Source of the DNA: Deltaproteobacteria bacterium
GTDB taxonomy: Bacteria; Desulfobacterota; Desulfuromonadia; Desulfuromonadales; Geopsychrobacteraceae
Assembly (NCBI GenBank): GCA_024280335.1
Contig: JAJRQI010000053.1
Span: 43,757-107,756 of the forward strand
DNA: 64,000 bases
Direction: 5' to 3'
Position numbers and translations under genes: made by a program
Part shown: one piece after another, positions 32,240-41,652 of the stretch
Numbering within the stretch: position 1 is the stretch's first letter
Layout: each line of letters begins with the position of its first letter
The notes under the pieces: model-generated
The model's database searches: none
What the model saw: only the letters and a program-made list of their open reading frames with translations
Told to the model about the DNA's origin: nothing

Positions 32240-32986
32240 TTACTGAATCAAGCCGATGTCGGCCATTTTCTTGCCCATCTCGCTATAAATTCTCAACGCT
32301 TTCTGGGTTGCTTCAAAGGTCCGCTTGTTATTGGTCATCCGCACCATCTCCCGCATCATGTCGACATTTGAACCTTCGACATTTTTCTGCACCAGCTGCG
32401 GAGCGGGATGCTGGACCGGCCGGCTGTCGTCACTCGGCTGGAACAGCCCATCACCGGCCCGCTGCAGAACTGAATTGTCTTCGAACTGAAACAGCCCGAC
32501 CTGGGCGATCTTTACTGCAGGCACACCTTTGTCACCTTTGGTATAAATCGAGCCGTCCACCGCGATATCGACCTCCGGATAGGGCAGCGTGATCGGCGCA
32601 CCATCGGCGGTTAAAACCGGCCGCTGGTTGCTGTCGACCAGCTGACCGTCCGGATCGAGCTGAAAGCTCCCTTTGCGGCTATAACCGCTGCTGCCGTCTT
32701 CCCGCTCAACCTGAAAAAAACCATCGCCGGTGATCGCCAGGTGCAACGGGTTGCCGGTAAACTCCAGATGCCCCGGGGTAAAGTCGATCACTTCGCGGGT
32801 CACGCGAGCATAGTTGACGCCCATACTGGCCATGCCGGAGTTTGCTTCACCCAGTTGGGCTTCGAAACTGACCTTGCTCCGCTTGTAGGCCGTTGTCTTG
32901 GTCGCGGCAAGATGCTCACTGATGTTCTCCATCATCTGCATCCGGCTGATCGCACCCGAGATTGCTCCGTACTTGCCACTGCCCAT
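32240..32986 (-). CDS. flgF: proximal rod protein FlgF
   Basis: A 248-aa rod protein of the FlgF/FlgG family. The N-terminus (GKYGAISGAISRMQMMENIS) lacks the strict FlgG pattern, and NKRTFEATQKALRIYSEM closes the protein. It is the first rod gene after the DUF2802-like gene. FlgF rather than a second FlgG is chosen because FlgG follows directly and because of the divergent N-terminus. Confidence 0.92.
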   Translation of the reverse strand: MGSGKYGAISGAISRMQMMENISEHLAATKTTAYKRSKVSFEAQLGEANSGMASMGVNYARVTREVIDFTPGHLEFTGNPLHLAITGDGFFQVEREDGSSGYSRKGSFQLDPDGQLVDSNQRPVLTADGAPITLPYPEVDIAVDGSIYTKGDKGVPAVKIAQVGLFQFEDNSVLQRAGDGLFQPSDDSRPVQHPAPQLVQKNVEGSNVDMMREMVRMTNNKRTFEATQKALRIYSEMGKKMADIGLIQ

Positions 32987-33047
32987 CTAATTCACTCCAT
33001 CATTTTTTCGGTTGTGCCTACTTCATCGACCTGCGGAAAAGAAAAGT

Positions 33048-33473
33048 TTAGGCACCCTGCTTTAAGTTCGCCAACCGCAACAGCTGTTCGACTTCGGCCG
33101 GGGCCATCTGCAGGGCATCGGCAATCTGCACGGCATTCATCCCCTGATCTGCCAATGAGGCAACATAGCCATATTTTTCTGCCGGATTGCGGGGTACAGC
33201 CAAACTTGGTGCCTGACGACGTTCAACGGAATCCAGCTGAGCGGAAAAGCTCTCCCCGGTGCCGACGGTTCCGGCGGCCGACTTCAGATCTGCCGCTCCG
33301 CCGTCCCTGCTGAGCGGCGTGCTTGACACTTTGCCCAGTTCAGCGAACTGGCGACGCAAGCTGCTCAGTTCCTGCCGCTGTTTTTTGCTGACCCACAGCA
33401 GCCACAAACCGAGCAATAACGCCGACAGGGCCAGCGCGCCGACCAGCAGCAGACAGAGTTGTGTCGTCGCCAT
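33048..33473 (-). CDS. membrane-anchored DUF2802-like protein
   Basis: A 141-aa protein: one N-terminal membrane segment (about residues 8-28), a coiled-coil stretch (KKQRQELSSLRRQFAEL), a low-complexity linker, and a C-terminal helix-turn-helix-like segment (YGYVASLADQGMNAVQIADALQMAPAEVEQLL). This build resembles DUF2802 proteins coded next to fliA in polar flagellates. Function is unknown. It follows fliA by 2 nt, so it belongs to the same transcript. Confidence 0.75.
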   Translation of the reverse strand: MATTQLCLLLVGALALSALLLGLWLLWVSKKQRQELSSLRRQFAELGKVSSTPLSRDGGAADLKSAAGTVGTGESFSAQLDSVERRQAPSLAVPRNPAEKYGYVASLADQGMNAVQIADALQMAPAEVEQLLRLANLKQGA

Positions 33474-33475
33474 CC

Positions 33476-34234
33476 TCAGCCTCCCGGCCGCAGGGCGTTG
33501 ATGCTGCGCCGCATCTTCCCTTTAAGTTTGCCGAGCGCCTGGCTGTGCAGCTGCGAAATGCGCCCCTCGGAAAGCTCCAGGACTTCGGCAATCTCTTTCT
33601 GCGATAACTCTTCGTAGTAGAGCAGCGCAATCACCAGCCGCTCTTTTTCGGCCAATTGGTCAAGATAACCGGCCAACTCTTTGGTCAACTCGTTCGCCTC
33701 GATTTTTTCCTGAACGCTGACCTGATTGGTATCTTCCAGATTATCGATAAAGGTTTTACCGCCGCTGTTACTATCATCCAGATTTTCATGCAGGCTGACA
33801 TAACCCAATTGGCTGACCTGCAGCTGCAGTTCATGAAAAGCATCCAGCTCCATGTCGAGAGCCTTGGCCAGTTCGGCCGTTTCCGGAGCCCGACCGAGCT
33901 GCTTGCCGAGCGCGTCGGTCGCCTTGCCGAGCCGCGACTGCTTTTCCCGCAGCGAGCGTGAGAACCAATCCATCCGCCGCACTTCATCGAAAACCGCACC
34001 GCGAATCCGCCGCTCGGCGAAGGTCTTGAACAACACCCCGCGACGCGGGTCAAAACGATTGGCCGCATCGAGCAAGCCCATCAAGGCGGCGCTGCGGATA
34101 TCCTCACGACTGACAAAAACCGGCACCTGGGTCATCATCCGGTCGACCAGAAAATCGACCAGGGTCAGATGCATTTCAACCATCTTCTCCCGCTCTGCCG
34201 GTCCTGGCGGCCCGTAGCCGTTCGCATAGCTCAT
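33476..34234 (-). CDS. fliA: flagellar sigma factor FliA (sigma-28)
   Basis: A 252-aa sigma factor: region 2 (FVSREDIRSAALMGLLDAANRFDPRRG, key part GLLDAANRFDPRRG), MDWFSRSLR, and region 4 with LPYYEELSQKEIAEVLELSEGRISQLH (here LLYYEELSQKEIAEVL). FliA reads late flagellar promoters; five candidate sites are in this window. Its start overlaps the flhG stop by one base. FlgM at 28086 is its anti-sigma factor. Confidence 0.97.
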   Translation of the reverse strand: MSYANGYGPPGPAEREKMVEMHLTLVDFLVDRMMTQVPVFVSREDIRSAALMGLLDAANRFDPRRGVLFKTFAERRIRGAVFDEVRRMDWFSRSLREKQSRLGKATDALGKQLGRAPETAELAKALDMELDAFHELQLQVSQLGYVSLHENLDDSNSGGKTFIDNLEDTNQVSVQEKIEANELTKELAGYLDQLAEKERLVIALLYYEELSQKEIAEVLELSEGRISQLHSQALGKLKGKMRRSINALRPGG

Positions 34235-35133
34235 CAGCCTGCCTCCGTGTTGACTCCGAGGAACTGCTTCCAGAAAAACTGCAGATTCCCTTGTGCCTGG
34301 TTGTTGACCGGGGTCTCCAGCAGGTTCTCCGCCAGGGTGGCAAAAGCACCGGTCAGCGGATGATCCGGATAGAGATCGACGATCACCTGCTGTTCGCGCA
34401 CCGCTTCGTGCATGGTTCGGTCGAAAGGAATACAGCCGAGATAGTCGAGAAAGATATCCAGATAACGGCCCGAAACCATGGTCAGCTTCTCGAAAACATC
34501 CAAACCCTCATCCGGTTCACGTACCGAGTTGACCGCCAGCAGAAATCGCTTCTGGTGATATTGGGTGGAGAGCAGTTTCATCAGGGCGTAGGCATCGGTA
34601 ATCGCCGTCGGCTCCGGTGAGGTGACCACCAGAATGTCCTGCGCGGCAACGTTGAAATAGGTGACGTTGTCTGAAATGCCGGCTTCGGTGTCGATCAGCA
34701 CCAGATCAAACTGCTCTTCGAGGGCATCAAGCGATTCGATCAGCCGCATCTTCAGTTGGGCGTCGAGCCGGGTGTACTGCTGCACCCCGGAGCTGGCCGG
34801 AAGGATCTTCAGGCCGTGCGGACCCGCAATCATCACCTCTGCCAGACTGCGCTCGCCGTTGAAAAAATGGCTGAGATTATAACGGGGGCTCAAACCGAGG
34901 ACGACATCAATATTTGCCAAACCCAGGTCGGCGTCGATGATCAGGACCTTTTTCCCCTGTTTGGCCAGAGTGACGGCAAGATTCGCCACCACTGCAGTTT
35001 TGCCGACGCCGCCTTTGCCGCTGGTGACCGACAGGACCCGGGTCATCGGCATCCCGATTTCAGCGCCGCCAACGTCCAGCTGATCCTGCATAGAGCGCAG
35101 GGTTCCCGCCTGATCTGCAGTTCCACTCATCAT
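34234..35133 (-). CDS. flhG: flagellar number regulator FlhG (MinD/ParA family)
   Basis: A 299-aa ATPase with a deviant Walker A motif GKGGVGKT (39-46), DADLGLANIDVVLG, and a C-terminal helix for membrane contact. The N-terminus (about residues 12-20, LRSMQDQL) resembles the DQAxxLR motif that stimulates FlhF GTPase. FlhG limits the number of flagella and, with FlhF, sets polar placement. It starts 4 nt inside flhF. Confidence 0.95.
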   Translation of the reverse strand: MMSGTADQAGTLRSMQDQLDVGGAEIGMPMTRVLSVTSGKGGVGKTAVVANLAVTLAKQGKKVLIIDADLGLANIDVVLGLSPRYNLSHFFNGERSLAEVMIAGPHGLKILPASSGVQQYTRLDAQLKMRLIESLDALEEQFDLVLIDTEAGISDNVTYFNVAAQDILVVTSPEPTAITDAYALMKLLSTQYHQKRFLLAVNSVREPDEGLDVFEKLTMVSGRYLDIFLDYLGCIPFDRTMHEAVREQQVIVDLYPDHPLTGAFATLAENLLETPVNNQAQGNLQFFWKQFLGVNTEAG

Positions 35134-36470
35134 ACGACCATCCTTTGCGTATCGCTGTCTGTCCCCATGACCACTGCGGCCACAGTTTCAGGTTCGGCCA
35201 GAAACATATCCTCCGGGACCTGCTGACCGTTGGTCAGATAGGCCAGCGGCAGGTTGCTGCGGATCGGCAGATTGATCAGCGAACCACAACGATCGGTCTC
35301 ATCCAGTTTGGTGAAAATCAGCCGGGAAATCCCCAGCCGCCCGAAACTTTCCAGCGCTTTTTTCTGCAGCCGCTCTTCGGTCGGTGCCGCCAGGACCAGA
35401 CAGTTTTCAACCCCGTCAGCGGCGCTGAGAAATTCATTCAGCTCTTCGATCCGCTCGCTGTCGCGCGGACTGCGGCCGGCGGTATCGATCAGGATCAGAT
35501 CCTTGTCGCGATGGCGACGAAACGCCTCCTGCAACTGCTCGGGAGAGAGCACGACCTCGACCGGCAGCCCCATGATTTCACCGTAAACCTTGAGCTGTTC
35601 AACCGCCGCAATCCGAAAAGTATCGATGGTCACCAGCGCCACCCGGGCGCCGCTCTGCATAATCGCTTCGGCGGCCAGTTTGGCAATGGTGGTGGTTTTG
35701 CCGACGCCGGTCGGACCGACCAGAGAGACCCGTTTCTGCTCATCACCCGGCCGCCAGAGCGGTCCGCTGGTCTGCACCAGATCGGTGATGGTTCGGCTGA
35801 GAGCCGTAAAACAGCTCTGCGGATCCTGCCGCTGCCGCTCGGTCATCTGCTGGGCGGCAAACCGGGCGATGGTGGTCGCCGCTTCAGCATCGATGCCCCG
35901 CTCGGTCAAGGTGACGATCAGATCGTCGACACCCTGCGGCTTGCTCCGCGCAACGCTGGGCGTGACGGCCTGGCGTCGCTCAACCGGCGCTGCCGGAACA
36001 GCCCTCGGGGCAACAACCGCAACCGGTTCGGGTGCCGCAGGGACGGGAGCAGCGGGAGCCTTGGTCAACTGCTGCAACATCTCCTTCAGCTGATTGATCT
36101 CCGCCTGCAGATGGTCGACATCCGGCCCCTTGGCCTGAGCTTTCAGCTGCCGGTAGTCATCGACCAGCGGCAGTTCTGCCAACTCGACCCGCTCCGGCCG
36201 CTCTGCCAGCTCGGCAGCCTGGTTTCGATAGGCACGGGGAATCCGGCTGGCTGCGGCCGGTTTGGCCGCCGGGATGGCCCTGCCTTTCGGCGCGCTCATC
36301 GCCGGCGATTCGATCGCCGCAGTCACCTCTATGGTCTGCTTGCCGAGCACCCCAAGGCCCTTTTTCGACAGGGTTCGGGTCGAGAGGATCAGCGCGTCAG
36401 CGCCGAGGGCATCCTTGACCAGTTTCAGAGCACCAGCCATATTGTCTGCTTCAAATTTTTTAACCAGCAT
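35130..36470 (-). CDS. flhF: SRP-type GTPase FlhF
   Basis: A 446-aa protein: N-terminal basic B domain, a Pro/Ala-rich linker (about 136-176), then the NG domain with P-loop GPTGVGKT (252-259), DTFRIAAVEQL, DTAGRSPRD and TKLDETD. FlhF marks the pole where the flagellum is built. The start overlaps the flhA stop by 11 nt. With FlhG it points to one or a few polar flagella. Confidence 0.96.
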   Translation of the reverse strand: MLVKKFEADNMAGALKLVKDALGADALILSTRTLSKKGLGVLGKQTIEVTAAIESPAMSAPKGRAIPAAKPAAASRIPRAYRNQAAELAERPERVELAELPLVDDYRQLKAQAKGPDVDHLQAEINQLKEMLQQLTKAPAAPVPAAPEPVAVVAPRAVPAAPVERRQAVTPSVARSKPQGVDDLIVTLTERGIDAEAATTIARFAAQQMTERQRQDPQSCFTALSRTITDLVQTSGPLWRPGDEQKRVSLVGPTGVGKTTTIAKLAAEAIMQSGARVALVTIDTFRIAAVEQLKVYGEIMGLPVEVVLSPEQLQEAFRRHRDKDLILIDTAGRSPRDSERIEELNEFLSAADGVENCLVLAAPTEERLQKKALESFGRLGISRLIFTKLDETDRCGSLINLPIRSNLPLAYLTNGQQVPEDMFLAEPETVAAVVMGTDSDTQRMVV

Positions 36471-38550
36471 CGACGTTCACCGTTCCTACCGACCGCACCT
36501 TCAGGTGCGGTGCGATTTCGTTGTGGGAGATGATTGCCAGGTTCGGCAGATAACGTTCGGTCAACCTTTTGACATGCAGTCGGATTGTTGGCGTGCAGAG
36601 CAACACCGGCGCCGAGCCGGCGATGTTCTGTATCGCCTGTTTCAGATTGTCGATCAGCGCCTGGGCAAACCCGGGCTCAAGAGCCAGGTAAGCCCCCTGT
36701 TCCGAGCTGTGCAGCGCTTCCTGAATCCTGGTTTCGACATCGCGATCAAAGGTCATGACTTCCAGCACCTGTCCATCCTCGCTGTAACTGTTACTGATCG
36801 ACCGGGCCAGGACGGTCCGGACATGTTCGGTTAATGGATCAGGATCTTGCACGACTGGTGCCCAATCGGCCAAAGTTTCTAAAATAGTTCTAAGGTCGCG
36901 GATCGAGACCCCTTCACGCAGCATATTCTGCAGCACCCGCATGGTTACACCGAGGCTGAGCAGATTCGGCACCAACTCTTCGACCAACTTCGGGTAGTCG
37001 TTGGCCAGATTATCGAGCAGGTTCTGGGTCTCCTGCCGACCGAGCAGTTCGTGACCATGGCGTTTGATCAGTTCGCTTAAGTGGGTCGAGACCACGGTGG
37101 TATTATCGACCACGGTGTAACCGGAGATCTGCGCCCGCTCCTTCTTATCCTCAGAGAGCCAGATCGCCGGCAGGCCGAAAGCCGGTTCGACGGTATCGAT
37201 CCCCTTGATCGTTTCGGTTGCCGTGCCCGGGTTCATGGCCAGGAAGTGGCCCGGCAGCAGCTCACCGCCACCGATTTTGACCCCTTTGAGGATGATGGCG
37301 TACTCGTTCGGCTTCAACTGCAGGTTATCCTTGATATGCACCGGCGGCACGATGAAACCCATATCGAGGGCAAACTGACGGCGGATCGATTTGATCCGCG
37401 GCAACAGTTCGCCCTGCTGGGAAGAATCGACCAGCGGGATCAAACCGTAGCCGACCTCCATCTCCAGCAGATCGACCGCCAGCATCGTTTCGTAGTTTTC
37501 TTCCGTCAGCTGTTGCTGCGCCGGGGCCGCATCCTGTTCTTTACTCAAGATCTGTTTTTCCTGCGCCTGCTGCACCTTCCAGGCGATCCCGCCGAGAGCT
37601 ATGGCGGTCAAAAAGAACGGGATGTGCGGCAAACCGGGGATCAGGGCGAAAACGAGTAGAATCCCGGCAACCACCCAGAGCGCCCGGGGATGAACGCTGA
37701 ACTGACGCTTCATCTCGGTGCCGAAGTCCTCGTCGCCGGTGGTCCGGGTGACCATGATACCGGCGCCGGTCGAAATGATCAGTGCCGGGATCTGGCCGAC
37801 CAGACCGTCCCCCACGGTCAGGATGGTGTAGTTGGCGGCGGCTTCGGCCATCGGCATATCTTTTTGCATGACGCCGATGATAAACCCGGCGCCGATGTTG
37901 ATCAGGGTGATAATGATTCCGGCGATGGCATCTCCCTTGACGAACTTGCTGGCACCGTCCATCGCGCCGTAAAAGTCCGCTTCCGAAGAAATTTCCTGCC
38001 GCCGTCTGCGCGCCTCATCCTCGTCGACCAGACCGGCGTTCAGATCGGCATCGATCGCCATCTGCTTGCCCGGCATGGCATCCAGGGTAAAGCGGGCGGC
38101 AACCTCGGCAACCCGGCCGGCGCCCTTGGTGATAACCATGAAATTGATCAACACCAGGATGACAAAAATGACGATCCCAACCACATAGTTGCCGCCGACG
38201 ACAAACTGGCCGAACGACTGGATAACACTGCCGGCGGCACTGGGGCCTTCATCGCCATGCAGCAGGATCAGTCGGGTCGAGGCAACATTGAGCGAAAGTC
38301 GAAACAGGGTGGTCACCAGCAGCACACTGGGAAAGATGGCAAAATCGAGGGCGCGCGAAGTGTAGAGAGAAATAATCAGGATCAACAGTCCGACGGTAAT
38401 ATTCAACGACAGGAAAACGTCGAGCAACATCGGCGGCACCGGCAGGATCATCAGCATCAGGATCAGAACCAGACCCAAGGCCACCAGGATGTCGCTGCGC
38501 AGCAACATTTCGCGCCAGCGCCGGTCGAGAATCCCATCTAAGGTTGCCAT
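36460..38550 (-). CDS. flhA: flagellar export gate protein FlhA
   Basis: A 696-aa export protein with about eight membrane segments in residues 15-320, the FHIPEP-family signature (RVAEVAARFTLDAMPGKQMAIDADLNAG, key part AARFTLDAMPGKQMAID) and a large cytoplasmic domain (330-696) that docks chaperone-substrate pairs. SD AAGGAG lies a few nt upstream, just after a nested hairpin. A terminator separates it from flhB, so its expression relative to flhB may be set there. Confidence 0.97.
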   Translation of the reverse strand: MATLDGILDRRWREMLLRSDILVALGLVLILMLMILPVPPMLLDVFLSLNITVGLLILIISLYTSRALDFAIFPSVLLVTTLFRLSLNVASTRLILLHGDEGPSAAGSVIQSFGQFVVGGNYVVGIVIFVILVLINFMVITKGAGRVAEVAARFTLDAMPGKQMAIDADLNAGLVDEDEARRRRQEISSEADFYGAMDGASKFVKGDAIAGIIITLINIGAGFIIGVMQKDMPMAEAAANYTILTVGDGLVGQIPALIISTGAGIMVTRTTGDEDFGTEMKRQFSVHPRALWVVAGILLVFALIPGLPHIPFFLTAIALGGIAWKVQQAQEKQILSKEQDAAPAQQQLTEENYETMLAVDLLEMEVGYGLIPLVDSSQQGELLPRIKSIRRQFALDMGFIVPPVHIKDNLQLKPNEYAIILKGVKIGGGELLPGHFLAMNPGTATETIKGIDTVEPAFGLPAIWLSEDKKERAQISGYTVVDNTTVVSTHLSELIKRHGHELLGRQETQNLLDNLANDYPKLVEELVPNLLSLGVTMRVLQNMLREGVSIRDLRTILETLADWAPVVQDPDPLTEHVRTVLARSISNSYSEDGQVLEVMTFDRDVETRIQEALHSSEQGAYLALEPGFAQALIDNLKQAIQNIAGSAPVLLCTPTIRLHVKRLTERYLPNLAIISHNEIAPHLKVRSVGTVNVDAG

Positions 38551-38562
38551 AAATACTCCTTC

Positions 38563-38601
38563 GAGCCGGTATTCTGACAGTCCCTGTCAAGCTTCCGGCT
38601 C
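38563..38601 (-). promoter_or_regulatory. nested hairpin in the flhA leader with a GGA loop
   Basis: Minus strand: outer arms GAGCCGG (38601-38595) and CCGGCTC (38569-38563) enclose an inner stem TGACAG-GGA-CTGTCA (38589-38575). The loop reads ACAGGGA, which fits the ACARGGA core of CsrA sites. It ends 5 nt before the flhA Shine-Dalgarno. Confidence 0.5.
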
Positions 38602-38603
38602 AG

Positions 38604-38632
38604 GAAAAAGAGGCTGGATGTTCTAAGCCTCT
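38604..38632 (-). terminator. rho-independent terminator between flhB and flhA
   Basis: Minus strand: AGAGGCT, 10-nt loop, AGCCTCT, then TTTTTCC. It starts 18 nt after the flhB stop. The 7-bp stem suggests partial termination inside the gene block, since no clear promoter for flhA is seen. Confidence 0.7.
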
Positions 38633-38649
38633 CTATTGTTTTCAGTAAC

Positions 38650-39708
38650 TTATCTGTTTTTCAGGCTGTAAACATAGGCCAGAACCTCGGCCACGGCCTT
38701 GAACATTTCTTCAGGAATTTCATCCCCGACCTCCATCTTGTACAAGGCCCGTGCCACCGGCTTGTTTTCAACGATCGGAACCTTATGTTCACGGGCGATT
38801 TCCCGGATTCGAAACGCCAGATGGTCGGCGCCTTTGGCGATAATCTGCGGCGCCCCCATCGCCAGCCGGTCATAGGAGACGGCCACCGAAAAGTGGGTCG
38901 GGTTGGTAATCACCACATCAGCTTTCGGCACTTCGGCCATCATCCGTTTGCGCGCCATCTGCTGCTGTGTCGAGCGGATTCTCGCCTTGATCTGCGGATC
39001 ACCCTCGGTCTGTTTGAACTCCTCCTTGACTTCCTGCTTGGTCATTTTCATCTTCTGCTCCATCTCATACCTGCTGAAGGTAAAATCGACAATTGCCAGC
39101 AGAATCATAATGCCGCAGGTTTTGGCCATCACCAGAAACGCGACCTGGCCCAAAAAGATCAGCGTCTGGTTCAGATCCTGCTGCACCAGAGTCAACGCGC
39201 TGTCGAATTCGTTGCTGACCGTCTTGTAGGCGACAAAACCGATCAGCGAGACCTTGGCCAGCGACTTGACCAGTTCGACCGCCGACCGCTTGGAGACGAA
39301 TTTGGCCATCCCTTTGATCGGGTTGAACTTACCGAGACTCGGCTCAAAAGCCTTGAGACTGAGCAGCGGGCCGACCTGCAGAAAAGAGGCAAAAAAGCCG
39401 ACCAGCAGTGTCAGGCCGAAGACCGGCCAGAGCAGGCCGCCGAACATGATGGCCATTTCCCAGAACAGCTTGACAACATTCAGTCGGGTGACCTGAAAAT
39501 CAGCCGACAGGCGCAAGAAACTGGTTACCAGGTGCTGCAGATCGATCCAGAAAGATTCGGCATAGAAAACCCAGAGCAGCAGCGACATGGTCATCAACGC
39601 GGCGGTGTTGACCTCTTTACTCTGCGCCACCTGACCCTTCTTGCGAAAATCGGCGCGCCGCTTACCGGTCGCGTCTTCTGAGCGTTCTTGATCGGAACCT
39701 TCAGCCAT
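38650..39708 (-). CDS. flhB: export switch protein FlhB
   Basis: A 352-aa FlhB: four membrane segments (about residues 35-215), a cytoplasmic domain with the autocleavage motif NPTH at 269-272 (VVITNPTHFSVAVSYD), and the C-terminal GDEIPEEMFKAVAEVLAYVY. It switches export specificity together with FliK. A second, C-terminal-only FlhB-like protein is encoded at 212-496. A 131-bp gap separates it from fliR. Confidence 0.97.
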   Translation of the reverse strand: MAEGSDQERSEDATGKRRADFRKKGQVAQSKEVNTAALMTMSLLLWVFYAESFWIDLQHLVTSFLRLSADFQVTRLNVVKLFWEMAIMFGGLLWPVFGLTLLVGFFASFLQVGPLLSLKAFEPSLGKFNPIKGMAKFVSKRSAVELVKSLAKVSLIGFVAYKTVSNEFDSALTLVQQDLNQTLIFLGQVAFLVMAKTCGIMILLAIVDFTFSRYEMEQKMKMTKQEVKEEFKQTEGDPQIKARIRSTQQQMARKRMMAEVPKADVVITNPTHFSVAVSYDRLAMGAPQIIAKGADHLAFRIREIAREHKVPIVENKPVARALYKMEVGDEIPEEMFKAVAEVLAYVYSLKNR

Positions 39709-39839
39709 CGGTTATCTCCGGCGGTCGAAAACGACAAGCGACTGCACGACAAGACTTGCAGGACGCCATTGTTCAACCACTCCAACTGTTGACAGTTATC
39801 CAGAGCTGCCAAATTTCCGGCAGTTTCAAGTTAAAATTT

Positions 39840-40616
39840 TCACAGCAGATTGAAGAGTTGCAAAAAGCGGTCCGCCAGTAGAACAAATTCTTGACTGAGG
39901 GTTTGGGCAAAGACGCTGAAGGTCAATCCCATAATGATGAATGAGATACCGATATTCAGCGGGAAGGAGAGCATAAAGACATTGAGTTGCGGAAAGACCC
40001 GGCTCATCAGCCCGAGGATCAGATTGGAGAGCACCAGCAGGGCAAGGATCGGTGCCACCAGTTTGATACTGAGAATCAGCGAGTGATTGGCGACCTCGAC
40101 GAGATAGGGAACCGCCCCGCCGGAGAGATTGAGGCTGTCCGGCGGCAGCATCTCGAAAGAAGCGATGATCGCCTCGAGAAACAGGTGATGGACATCCAGC
40201 GCCAGAAACAACAGGATCGCCAGCACCCCTTGAAACTGGGAGATCAACGCCACCTGCCGCTGGGTGGTCGGGTCAAATACATTGGCGGCGGCAAAGCCCA
40301 TCTGATAACCGATCAGCGATCCGGCAAACTCGGCAGCCATAAACACCAGTTGGCCGAGCAGTCCGACCATCAGACCGAGGATCGTCTGTTTGGCCACCAG
40401 CACCCCAAGTTCCAATGGGGCGTAGGTTTCTGCCGGCATGTAGCTCTCAACCACCGGCCAAGCGACCAGCGCAAACAAAAACGCCAGTGCAACCCGTATT
40501 TGTACTGGTGTCTGACCGCCGCTGAAGACCGGGATCGAGCCGACCATCGCCCCGACCCGGGCCAGACAGATCAGAAAACCCTGAATCATCGGCAGAGAAA
40601 AATCAGGCAGTTCCAC
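39840..40616 (-). CDS. fliR: export gate protein FliR
   Basis: A 258-aa integral membrane protein with about six hydrophobic segments and the family motif FLALDVHHLFLEAI near the middle, plus AAEFAGSLIGYQMGFAAANVFDP (key part GYQMGFAAANVFDP). FliR, FliP and FliQ form the export pore. It follows fliQ by 21 nt. Confidence 0.96.
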   Translation of the reverse strand: MELPDFSLPMIQGFLICLARVGAMVGSIPVFSGGQTPVQIRVALAFLFALVAWPVVESYMPAETYAPLELGVLVAKQTILGLMVGLLGQLVFMAAEFAGSLIGYQMGFAAANVFDPTTQRQVALISQFQGVLAILLFLALDVHHLFLEAIIASFEMLPPDSLNLSGGAVPYLVEVANHSLILSIKLVAPILALLVLSNLILGLMSRVFPQLNVFMLSFPLNIGISFIIMGLTFSVFAQTLSQEFVLLADRFLQLFNLL

Positions 40617-40637
40617 GGGAATCCCTCGACACTGTAT

Positions 40638-40907
40638 TTATTGGCCGATATTCGGCAACTGCTCAAAAATCATGCGGATGAAGGCGGTGACTTTCTGCAG
40701 AATCCAGGGAGCAAAAATCAGCATGGTGACAAAGACTCCGACGATCTTCGGAATGAAGGTCATCGTCTGTTCCTGGATCTGGGTCGCCGCCTGAAAAATG
40801 CTGATGAGCAGACCGATAACCAATGCGGCGATCAGCATCGGTGCCGCCACCATCAAGGTGGTTTCGATCGCCTGACGGCCGATATTGATGACAAACTCAG
40901 GTGTCAT
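40638..40907 (-). CDS. fliQ: export gate protein FliQ
   Basis: An 89-aa protein with two membrane segments (about 15-37 and 50-75) and the family core FQAATQIQEQTMTFIPKI. Size and position between fliP and fliR are standard. Confidence 0.97.
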   Translation of the reverse strand: MTPEFVINIGRQAIETTLMVAAPMLIAALVIGLLISIFQAATQIQEQTMTFIPKIVGVFVTMLIFAPWILQKVTAFIRMIFEQLPNIGQ

Positions 40908-40915
40908 ATTCCCCC

Positions 40916-41652
40916 CTAACCGAAGCTTTGGATGAGGGAACCGATCACCAGCGTCCAGCCGTCAACCAGCACAAACAGCAGGATTTTGAACGGCAGCGAA
41001 ACGATAATCGGCGGCAGCATCATCATGCCCATCGCCATCAGAATCGAGGCGACGATCATATCGATCATCAAAAAGGGCACGAAGATCAGAAAGCCCATCT
41101 GAAACGCCCGTTTGAGTTCGGAAAGCATGAAGGCCGGGATCAGGGTCAACAGTGAGATATCGTCCTGATCCTCCGGCTGAGGCTGTTTGGAAATATCGAC
41201 CAGAAACTGCAGGTCTTTTTCACCGACCTGGGTAAACATGAACTCGCGCAGCGGTGTCAAGGCAGCGGTCAGCGCCTGTTCCTGGTTGATTTTTTTGTCC
41301 AGGTAGGGTTGCAGGGCATTGTCGTTGACCTGCTCGTAACCGGGGCCATGACAAAAAAGGTCAGAAACAGTGCCAGACCGATAACGATCTGGTTTGACGG
41401 CGCCTGCTGGGTCCCCATCGCCTGGCGGACAAAGGACAGCACGATGACAATCCGGGTAAAGCCGGTGGTCATCAGCAGGATTGCCGGGGCCACAGACAGG
41501 ATCGTCAGCATGACGATAATCTGCAGTGCGGTCGAAACCTCGCCCGGCTCGGTCGCTTCGCCGATCCCCAGGGTGATGGTCGGCAGCCCTTGCGCCAGCA
41601 CAGTCACCGGCAACAGCAGCAGCAACAGGGTAAGGAGAGTTCTCAATTTCAC
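40916..41652 (-). pseudogene. fliP: fliP, interrupted by a single-base frameshift
   Basis: FliP forms the core of the flagellar export pore. The first part (from ATG 41652) reads a signal peptide and MLTILSVAPAILLMTTGFTRIVIVLSFVRQAMG (key part LMTTGFTRIVIVLSFVR) up to FLTFFVMAPV, then leaves frame and stops at 41269. The rest of FliP (YEQVNDNALQPYLDKK to the C-terminal membrane segments) continues in another frame to 40916. The break is at CCGGTTACGAG, near 41336-41341; adding one T (GTTTAC) restores a normal FliP of about 245 aa. All neighbours are intact. It could be a true mutation or a sequencing/assembly error. Confidence 0.93.

Noticed and set aside
41330..41345. Programmed ribosomal frameshift in fliP
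   Set aside because: No slippery heptamer of the X-XXY-YYZ type is present at the break; a one-base loss or a sequence error is simpler.
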